A DNA stretch of 25,290 bases from Stentor roeselii (taxonomy: Eukaryota > Ciliophora > Heterotrichea > Heterotrichida > Stentoridae): NCBI GenBank assembly GCA_006503475.1, contig RSEH01000400.1, positions 1-25,290 of the forward strand. The letters are read 5' to 3'. Position numbers and translations under genes: made by a program. The notes beneath the pieces are model-generated. The model made no database searches, was not told the origin of the DNA, and saw nothing but the letters and a program-made list of their open reading frames with translations. Positions 20,001-24,326 of the stretch are shown here, in pieces. How positions within the stretch are numbered: the stretch's first letter is position 1; every line of letters begins with the position of its first letter.

Positions 20001-21361
20001 CACTTATTATTCCTGAGCCACTTCTCAATAAAGACGAAAAAATTCCTTTAGGACCTGAAATTTTAAATCAAGAAGAAAATTTTTTACCTTTAATTCCTGG
20101 ACCACTTAATAATGACGATGATATTTGTATTGAACCTGAAATTTCTATTCAACCTTCAATTATTCCAGTTTTGATTCCGGTTCCTGTTTCTGAAGATGTT
20201 TTCTTAGGAAATGAAATTATTGGTGATGAAAATGTTTATCCACCTTTAAGTCCTGGGGAAATTCCGAAAGTTGAAGATTTTGTTGGTTTTGGACCTGATA
20301 TTATTGAGGATGTAGTGAGGAATATACCGGTTTTAAATCCTGTTTTACCTGAACATGGTCCGGTTTTTGTTTTAGGTGAAGGGGATTTGGATGAAGATTT
20401 ATTTGAATCAGGGATTACTCCACAAACTGAGCCAGGCCCCGATCTCGACGCAGTCATTGTATTTGGACCTGGAAACTCAGCAGAATCAGAAGACAGTTCA
20501 CTTAAACATGGTCAAGTTTCAGAGCCCGGCCCAGTCGTAGTTGTTTTAGGCCCAGGAATTTCAGATGAATCAGAAAATATTCAAAACTCTGAGGATAACC
20601 TTGGTCCAGTCGTAGTTTTACCTCCAGAGAACTCAAATGAAGAAGAAAGCCCAATTATTTGTGAAGACGATGAAGATTTAGCCGTGAAACTTTCTCTTTG
20701 GCTTTTAGGAGATAAGGTAATCGCAGGGTATGTTGACGAGTCATCTATTAATAGTGAGTCAGAAGAGACAAGAGGAGAAATTACTGAAAACAGAAAAGAT
20801 GATTACAACGAAGACGGTGATTATTTCCAAAGAATTGACATAAAAGTTGAATGTATTGATGGTGAATGTGCAATAGTAAATATTCAAGACAATATAGACA
20901 ATTTCTGGCTAAGACAAAAACCAAAGCACATCGGATTTGTGAAAAATCCAGATCCTGCAGGGGTTTTAAAGAAAGAAGACCCAATCGGATTTTTAAAGAG
21001 TTCAGGTCCGATTGAGTTTTTAAAGGATGAGGATAAAGAGATAAAAAATGAAAAAAATAAAAATTCTGAGTCTTTTGGATTTTTGGCGGAAAAACCTGGA
21101 TTATTATTAAAAGATGAAAAAATGATTGGAAATTTTGATGAAGATTTTGAAAAAGATAAGATTGGATTTCAGAGTGATGAAAATTTTAGAGGGGTAGAGG
21201 ATGGTGAAATGAATAGTGGATTAATAGAGGGAAAAAATGACATCTCACTGAATGAAAATCCAGAAAACAAGGCTGAAAACTCAGAAAATAATTTACTGAA
21301 AGAAAATTCAAAGCAAGATTCTCAAAACTCTGACGAAAACCCAGTCCAAGAAAACAAATAA
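8033..21361 (+). CDS. 4442-residue Ser/Thr/Asn-rich and Pro-rich secreted protein (gene 3)
   Basis: One unbroken frame of 13.3 kb. Residues 1-20 are a signal peptide (cleavage likely after LHA). Residues 21-50 are the VYPEGR cap ending VELGLGM. A Ser/Thr region follows with a short TESTSQS array and a Cys cluster at residues 165-170 (CCTCTC). Residues about 193-2270 are about 110 units of 19 residues such as SVSENTTSESHNDTLESSE, each with one or two N-x-T sequons; about 2270-2530 are 13-residue units such as SVSESSTSVDSSE. A hydrophobic IIIWLLNHAE near residue 2606 opens a Pro-rich half to about residue 4200, built of PLIPGPLPN and LGPEIL units; an LSLWLLGDK follows it. The family CX4C is at Cys4274 and Cys4279, followed by a unique charged 163-residue tail with IGFLK-like repeats. 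The start is fixed by its match to gene 4. It is likely an N-glycosylated mucin-like or silk-like extracellular protein; this is inferred from composition. No homologue recognised. Confidence 0.92.
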   Translation: MKFLALCILTFLTLVVDLHAKVYPEGRNGINDEVADDYLVLVELGLGMTQTTTATSDSSSDYNSENSASSSSSSSSDSTSSNNTNNTSEDTVESGSTETTSESTESTSESGSTETNSGSTESASQSTESTSQSTESTSQSTESTSQSTESTSESTETTSEEETECCTCTCASKEAEADSDESTSTESESSNNTSNSTESISEDTTSVSDNTTLESSESISESNTSVSENDTLESSESISENTTSVSDNTTLDSSESVYENTTIEYDNTTLESNENILENTTSITDNTTLESSESISENHTYISDNDTLDSSESLSENTTSVSDNSTLESSESVSESSTSVSENVTLESSESVSENITLESDNTTFESSESVSENTTSESHNDTLESSESISENTTLVFENDTLDSSESISENTTSVLENDTVESSESVSENITSESHNDTLESSESISENTTSVLENDTVEFSESVSENTTSESDNTTLESSESVSESSSLVSENDTVESSESVSESRSYVSENDTLESSESVSENITSESHIDTLESSESISENTTLVLENDTSDSTESISQNTTSESDNTTFESSESVSENNNSVSENDTLESSESVSENNNSVSENDTVESSESVLESSSSVSENETVESSESSSILENDTVESSESVSENTTSVLENGAVESSESISENTTSENNTVESSESVQESSSLVSDNDTVESSESISQNTTSESDNTTFESSESVPESSSSVSENDTVESSESISENTTSVSENDTLESSESVSENTTSESHNDTLESSESVSESSSVSENDTLESSESVSENTTLESDNTTLESSESISVFENETLESSEIVSESSSSVSENDTVESSESVSENTTSESDNTTFESSESVSENETSESYNDTLDSIESVSDNTTSEHDNTTLESSESISENITSVTDNSTLDSIESVSENTTIEYDNTTLDSSETVSENTTSASDNTTYESSESVSENTTSESHNDTLESSESVSESSTSESHNDTLESSETISENTTSESHNDTLESSESVSENTTSESHNDTLESSESVSESGTSESHNDTLESSETISESTTSTSENDTVESNESMPESSSSVSEYETLDSSESISENTTSVSDNITVESSESVSENTTSESDNTTLDSTESISENTTLESSESILESSSSVSDNETLDSIESISENTTSVSENDTVESSESVPESSSSVSDNDTLDSSESVSENTTSVSDNITFESSESISDNTTFDSSESISENNASISENTNLDSSESVSENITSDTDTSTFYSSESVSENATSEHDNTTLESSETISISENTTLESSETVQESSSSVLENESQDLTESISENITSESDNSTLESSESISENSTLESSESISESSSSVSENETSEYSESVSENTTSVTDNTTFYSSESVSEYTTSESDNTTLESSESISENTTSVTDNNTLESSESISESTTSVSDNDTVEYDESVSEYTTSESENATFESTESVSENYTLYSSESISENNNSEHDNDTSEYTESVPESSSLVSENDTLESSESVLENTTSVSENETVESSESISESTTSESDNTTFESSESVSENTTSESYNDTLESSESVSESSSSVSENDTVESSESVSESSSSVSENDTVESSESVSENSSYVSENDTVESSESVLESSSPVSENDTLESSESVSENTTSESHNDTVESSESVSENTTSVLENDTVESSESISESSYLVSENDTVESSESVSENITSEHDNTTLDSTESISENTTSELDNSTLESSESISENTTSVSDNDTLESSESISENTTSVSENETVESSESISENATLVSENDTIESSEIVSESSSSVSENDTVESSESVSEITTSEYHNDTLDSTESISENTTSVSENDTVESSESASESSSSASDNTTYESSESVLESTTSESHNDTVESSESISENTNSVSENDTVESSESVSENTNSESHNDTIESSESVSENTNLESHNDTVESSESVSENITSVSDNDTVEYNESVSENTTLYSSESFSENTTLVMENDTVESSESVFESSSSVSENYTVESSESVSENTTSESHIDTVESSESILESSSSVSENYTAESSESVSESSYLVLENDTVESSESVLEYTTLESSENISENTTLVSENDTLNSSESISENTTSVLENNTVESSESVSENTTSESDIKTLDSSESVSENSTSVSENDTVESSESVSISENDTVESSESVSENTTSESHNDTLESNESIFENTTSESHNDTLESSESVSESSTSVSENDTLDSSESVNESSSSVSENTTIDSSESALESSSSIQDTHIEDTTESVSESSTSVDSSESIIESSSSVESSESVSENTTSVIYNTTDDSSESITESSSSVQDNNTEDSTESVLESSSSVQDTTESVSESTSSVYSSESITESTTSVESSESVSESTTSEDSSESVLESSSSVVSSESVSESSTSVDSRESILESSSSVVSTESVSESSTLVDSSESVSESSSSVVSTESVSESSTSVDSSESVLESSSSAVSSESVLESSSSVESSERISESSSSVESSESISENTTSESESINTYSSEYTSTTNVEESSSETEYYEESSSKLEESSHIESSSSSELSSSDTESSNVTYESSEETSNNYRSGGDEPPIEVEPMIIIWLLNHAESELSSSEDDIGLFDNERFLGDDGRDPSDHGIVPEDHGKDFEDHFEPADNERDLEVDHGPIIILGPESEESSDESENIPLVKPPYTDNMVILGPEDPDDEKNIPLIEPEPGKTDNTKIDVIDQPPTPRLDPGIIIIPLDLTEESEDSEPLKHDPLPDFAYDFDLESVEEEKSQILKPWPIPDLDSDEEKNGQILLPYPLPEDSNNLIINPPFPQDNLKENILIFPENLEESSKIPLTTPESLPNSDVLIVPEILNEDSSKPLIPEKKPNIEKGILLGPEPLNEKSNPMINPLLNTDQGVLLGPEVFDEEIMNEALFDKDILLGPEVFDDDSSISIILRPLLKEEQGILLGPEILDEDSINQILNTGPLPKIDEEISLGPGIKDESPIVPLINPDPNPTLDQVIPSNPEILNQPSTNQQSIPENLPKIEKDFSFQHGFLDDSSIFPPLIPGPPFIPLPLPNPNQENLLEPGFLHDNLNEPLIPGPLPNLEKGIELEPKNFDEKNIDQLLNPGKIQKFEEDFILERGFLDDAESISIVVPEQLPNLDQGILFEPETLKEPKSNPQLIPVPILNISENILSGPEILDELSIGSLDISIETPDLNEGIFLRPEIFDETEKNPLLIPEPLPNLDQEVNVGPGILDENIPLVFPGPLPKLNEEIPLGPGILDKSSDFQLIIPEPLTNLDQNIILGPEILDKSLDIPSLIPGKLPNLNQEVNVGPGILDENIPLVFPGPLPNLNEEIPLGPGILDKSSDIPMIIPGPLTNLDQNILTGSEIVDQEIINPPLIPGPLPNLDQKILLGPEIINEGVINPPLIPGPLPNLDQNILLGPEILDQGLNIPSLIPEILPKLDEKLILEPEILDDIKNPILEPIPYFDKTISLLPEIIKEAEINPLLIPGPLPNINEDNLLEPERKNDINIPLLIPGPFPDLNEGISLEPGILEIPKSIPFPNLDQNIPLGPEILNQEEKILSLIPGLVPDINEGITLGPEIFDQGVINSVLIPGQLNTDISLAPGIINTGINPLLIPGPLTEINEGISLGPEMNNEDGINPLLIPGPLVNLNEKIPLGPGSLDISSNIPPLIPGPLPKLDENIPLGPEILNQEANIPPLIPGPLLDKIPLGPEILNQEANIPPLIPGLLPKLDENMPLGPEIFNKEANIPPLIPGPFPDKIPLGPEILNQEANIPPLIPGLLPKLDENMPLGPEILNQGANIPPLIPGPLPDKIPLGPEILNQGSNIPPLIPGPLPNLNDKIPIVPEILNPGSNIPPLIPGSPPKLDQNIPLVPEILNQGNFSPPLPMPLPNSDEEICIEPEISTQPSLIPVLIPVPVPTPNEDISIVPELMKNPGINPPLIPGPLPNIKELIPSGPEILNELSNLPLIIPEPLLNKDEKIPLGPEILNQEENFLPLIPGPLNNDDDICIEPEISIQPSIIPVLIPVPVSEDVFLGNEIIGDENVYPPLSPGEIPKVEDFVGFGPDIIEDVVRNIPVLNPVLPEHGPVFVLGEGDLDEDLFESGITPQTEPGPDLDAVIVFGPGNSAESEDSSLKHGQVSEPGPVVVVLGPGISDESENIQNSEDNLGPVVVLPPENSNEEESPIICEDDEDLAVKLSLWLLGDKVIAGYVDESSINSESEETRGEITENRKDDYNEDGDYFQRIDIKVECIDGECAIVNIQDNIDNFWLRQKPKHIGFVKNPDPAGVLKKEDPIGFLKSSGPIEFLKDEDKEIKNEKNKNSESFGFLAEKPGLLLKDEKMIGNFDEDFEKDKIGFQSDENFRGVEDGEMNSGLIEGKNDISLNENPENKAENSENNLLKENSKQDSQNSDENPVQENK
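8402..8485 (+). repeat. 21-bp tandem repeat, four copies, in gene 3
   Basis: Four in-frame units of 21 bases encode SQSTEST. The fourth has three substitutions. Gene 4 has a homologous four-copy 21-base array at 24591-24674 with Gly in place of Gln. Confidence 0.88.
8610..14850 (+). repeat. 57-bp (19-residue) Ser/Asn/Thr repeat array in gene 3
   Basis: About 6.2 kb of diverged units, typically 57 bases, encode a S(V/I)SEN-TTS-x-S-x-N-(D/T)-T-(L/V)-ESSE pattern. Shortened units of 36 to 54 bases are interspersed. NTT and NDT sequons recur at fixed places, and each unit carries an SSE. Some neighbouring units are nearly identical, for example around 10920-11190, showing local duplication; others have drifted. 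Confidence 0.92.
14850..15600 (+). repeat. 39-bp (13-residue) Ser-rich repeat array in gene 3
   Basis: The unit shortens to 39 bases encoding patterns such as SVSESSTSVDSSE and SVLESSSSVVSSE. Asn, and with it the sequons, largely disappears, while the SSE motif stays. It is most regular at 15125-15600. It looks derived from the 57-bp unit by loss of the central Asn-containing part. Confidence 0.88.
16540..20180 (+). repeat. About 84-bp Pro-rich repeat array in gene 3
   Basis: Roughly forty imperfect units of about 25 to 28 residues combine PLIPGPLPNLDQ with ILLGPEILDQ-like halves. Higher-order copies are visible: a three-unit block beginning at 17771 is repeated 246 bases later at 18017, and a two-unit block beginning at 19281 is repeated 159 bases later at 19440. 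Acidic residues (D/E) are regularly spaced between the Pro-Gly turns. Confidence 0.9.
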
Positions 21362-21382
21362 AAATCAAGTTATTTTAACTTT

Positions 21383-21397
21383 AATTAATATGCATAA
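21383..21397 (+). other. Relic of the ancestral stop region of gene 3
   Basis: AAT-TAA-TAT-GCA-TAA, identical to the end of gene 1, lies 8 codons beyond the current gene 3 stop and in the same reading frame. The paralogues use this TAA as their stop. The simplest reading is that gene 3 once ended here and now stops nine codons earlier at 21359-21361. Confidence 0.7.
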
Positions 21398-21627
21398 AGT
21401 AATAATTATTGATGAATTTTCAATAATGCTTTTATTTAATAATTCTTTCCTATCGCTTAAAAATGTGATTTTATTAATTTAAAATTTTTTTATCAATGAA
21501 ATATTGATCTTCCTAATAATTCGTTAGAATTTCATGTGAATTAATATAAAGAAATATTATTTATATTATATTTCTGATGTTTTGAGTGGATTTGTAAATA
21601 GTGACATTTTAAAGATGTAGAACTAAT

Positions 21628-21633
21628 AATAAA
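21628..21633 (+). terminator. Possible polyadenylation signal of gene 3
   Basis: This is the first AATAAA after the gene 3 stop, 267 bases downstream. In DNA of this composition it could be chance, and variant hexamers lie closer. Confidence 0.25.
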
Positions 21634-23227
21634 TTTTATAGTTGAAAGAAAAAAGTTAGAAAATTCACATTAAAATAGTCAATTCTTTGCAACCTGATTA
21701 ATTCAAATGAAAAATTCTTTGAAATTAGAAGATTATTTGAAACTAGATTTAGGATTACCTGATTTTTTAATATTGAAGAGTTTTGCTCACAAATACCTCT
21801 TCAGTATAAATTTTAAGACTAGGGAACTTTTGGTCAAGATGTAAAAAACTAAGCAGTAGAATTTGAGGGTTTTTCAAGAAAAGTAATAACTTTCAAATAT
21901 TTTTTCAAATAATCTCTGATCTCAGAACTTACTCAATTTTCCAGAGGATCACTTTTATCATAAGACTTAAATAATATCTTTTGGATTGTTCTGAATATAT
22001 TAGTTTTAATAATAAGAATCTGATACTTATATGATTATTATAATGAATTGAAACTATTGAAATGATTTGAGGGCCAGGGAAAGATTAGTGTCATTCAAGT
22101 AGTTTCAGTGAAGTACCTGGATATCGAGTATACTTAAAAATTCGCTTCCCTCTCAAGTCTCCTATTAAAAATTCATTTCTTTCTTTAAGTACTTGAGGGT
22201 AAACTCCAAGCTTCTCACAAGACCTTTATTAAACACTTGAAAGTTTTTAAAGTAAAAATCTGAGACCCTTAATTTTCTTGATTTTCATGAATTTCTGTTG
22301 TTTTTATATTAAATATAGTATTTTTGAATAAAAAAGAAGAAACTATCAAAACTGATCTAGTCAAATTAATAGAAAATTCGAAAACATAAAGAAAATAATT
22401 AAGTAACTTTAAAGAATAATCAATTTTTCAGAAATTTGAAAAAAAGGAAGAATAAACTGAAATTTTCAATGACTGATTATGATAAAGCACTTTTAGTGCA
22501 TTTTACCTTTGACAATAATAAATTTTAATTTACTTCAAACTTCAAGCTTTTATCTAATTCTTATGAAAATTTGGTATGGCCGTTCATGGCACCTTTAAAA
22601 AAATTTACCTGATAACTGAAAGATACCCACAAGTGCCTTTTGTTATTCATGTACATGGTAAACCTTAATAATAATGTATATGACTATCGTTAAATATTAT
22701 TGTAAATCATAGAGAATCATGAAAAAACAATAAATTCCTTCTAACAACAAAATCATTTATTTTCCAATGCAAAAATTATTTGTATCTTTCTATCAAATTT
22801 TTGAAATTTAAAAAATTTAACACTCAGAACATTCAAATCTTTAAATCCTTCGCTAGTTAACGATATTCCTTAACGATCATCTAAATAATTTTTAATATTT
22901 CTTAGACTTTTAACGAAATGCTCAGTGAATAATTCGATTAATCTAAAAATTAGGAATTTCTCTATTTTGAAGTTCACTTTTATAAGTAATCCAATTGTGG
23001 ATCATACACTGAATTGACATCTGCATTATTAATAATCTTCTTTTGTGAAGTTTACTTTGATAAATAAAATAGTAAATAATTCTAAAGGAAAATACTATCT
23101 TGTCACTCCATATTATAAATCACTTTTCAAATAACATGGTCCAAAGATATTTTCATTAGATTTTCGAAGGATTCACAATTAATAGGTAGGCCAAGATGTG
23201 AGATTAAATTTCATATATAAAATGATT

Positions 23228-23267
23228 AAGGTTTAGAATATGTTGAGAAGTCATCAGAGAGAGTGAG
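23228..23267 (+). pseudogene. Decayed fragment of a gene-2-like C-terminal region
   Basis: These 40 bases match 6473-6513 of gene 2, which encodes the stretch around YVENSSEESE, at 37 of 41 positions with a one-base gap that breaks the frame. No Glu-rich array precedes it and no CX4C coding sequence follows. It sits just before the block homologous to the gene 3 upstream region, the order expected if a gene-2-like neighbour of gene 4 had been deleted. Chance similarity is unlikely given length and position, but the fragment is short. Confidence 0.65.
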
Positions 23268-23660
23268 TTCTATTTTTAATAAAGTGATTCAATTAAATAA
23301 AATTTTTATTCCTTTATCATAAATAGACACTTTATGATTATTCCTAATAATAATTCAATTCTATCTTCGCAGTACCTCAAAAGATGATTATTATTTCTCT
23401 ATGATTTTTACACCTGGCAATTCTTCCAATTATTTAATTCTGATTTTGGTAATTTTTCAAATACTTTAATCGAAATCAAATAGTCTCAATAATCACTTAA
23501 TTCTTCTGATTATTATTTTTCTCTATCTCTTCATGAATTATCACAGAGAAATATTCAAATCCATATTCTTGTATCCTTAGGTTCTTAGAATTCTTAACAT
23601 CACACGCAGAATATATAAACTCTTCATTCTGAATATTTTTTAATTTCCTTCTCTCACAAT

Positions 23661-23816
23661 ACTTAAAATAATATTCATCCGAATCTCTCCAGTTCTAAAT
23701 CCTTAAAAATCTTATACTTCTAATTCCATCCTCAATCTACTTAAAATAATATTCATCCGAATCTCTCCAGTTCTAAATCCTTAAAAATTTTATACTTCTA
23801 ATTCCATCCTCAATCC
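23661..23816. repeat. 78-bp direct tandem duplication
   Basis: Two adjacent 78-base copies (23661-23738 and 23739-23816) differ at one internal base and the last base. Both start acttaaaataatattcatcc. The gene 3 upstream region has only a single diverged counterpart near 7424, so this duplication is recent and specific to gene 4. Confidence 0.93.
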
Positions 23817-24247
23817 ATCTCTCCAATAATTCTTCAAAAAATCCTCATAATCTTGACCTAAATCCCATAAAAACTAATCTCTAATTCTTCTATCCTTAAA
23901 AACATATACCAATCCTCAACATCACTAAGAAATTTTTTAAATTGAAATAAAATTTCCCATTTATTCCACGTCTCGATAAATAACTTCAAATTTTTTGACA
24001 ACAAATAAAAAAACCAACTCTCTGAAAATTAAATTAAACCTTGAATCGATAAAAATTTAAAAGAAACCTTCCAAGGTAACTAAAAAAAATATTGATTTAA
24101 ATGATTTTTTTGTGAATCTTTCAATCAGCACACAAGGTACTGGTTAGAAGTTACCTTAGACCTTGTTTAAATAATCAGAAAGGATGAAAATGAATAAATT
24201 TATGAAGGAATAAGGATATGGTGAAGCTTTGAAAGAACGAAAATAAG

Positions 24248-24279
24248 AAATTCAGGAAAAATTATTTCTTCCTGAATTT
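24248..24279. repeat. 11-bp perfect inverted repeat upstream of the gene 4 TATA box
   Basis: The arms aaattcaggaa (24248-24258) and ttcctgaattt (24269-24279) are perfect reverse complements around a 10-base centre. The element ends 7 bases before the TATA-like sequence. The gene 3 promoter lacks the left arm. It could be a protein-binding palindrome or chance in AT-rich DNA. Confidence 0.55.
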
Positions 24280-24286
24280 TCGAGAA

Positions 24287-24316
24287 TATAAGGTGAATAA
24301 GTTCTATTTATCCGTT
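24287..24316 (+). promoter_or_regulatory. Core promoter of gene 4 (TATA + TCCGTT)
   Basis: The TATA-like tataagg at 24287 lies 40 bases before the ATG, and TCCGTT at 24311-24316 lies 24 bases further on. The whole segment from ttttcgagaatata to the ATG is nearly identical to that of gene 3, with small indels between TATA box and TCCGTT. Confidence 0.6.
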
Positions 24317-24326
24317 TTAGTTTATA

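Larger units (their letters stand above)
21362..24326. other. Intergenic spacer between genes 3 and 4
   Basis: Nearly 3 kb with no credible complete gene on either strand. From 21398 to about 23227 I see only AT-rich sequence, with a possible AATAAA at 21628. The remainder holds a 40-bp relic of a gene-2-like C-terminal region, a block homologous to the gene 3 upstream region, a recent 78-bp duplication, an inverted repeat and the gene 4 promoter. Confidence 0.75.
23306..24326. repeat. Duplicated upstream block shared by genes 3 and 4
   Basis: The region is collinear with 7077-8032. Matching landmarks include tttatgatt followed by cctaataata, gcagt followed by cctcaaaa or tctcaaaa, acttaaaataatattcatc, tttcaatca, and the gagaatata to ATG segment. 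After subtracting the extra 78-bp copy here, 943 bases face 956. It shows that genes 3 and 4 arose by segmental duplication that included at least 1 kb of upstream DNA. Confidence 0.85.
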
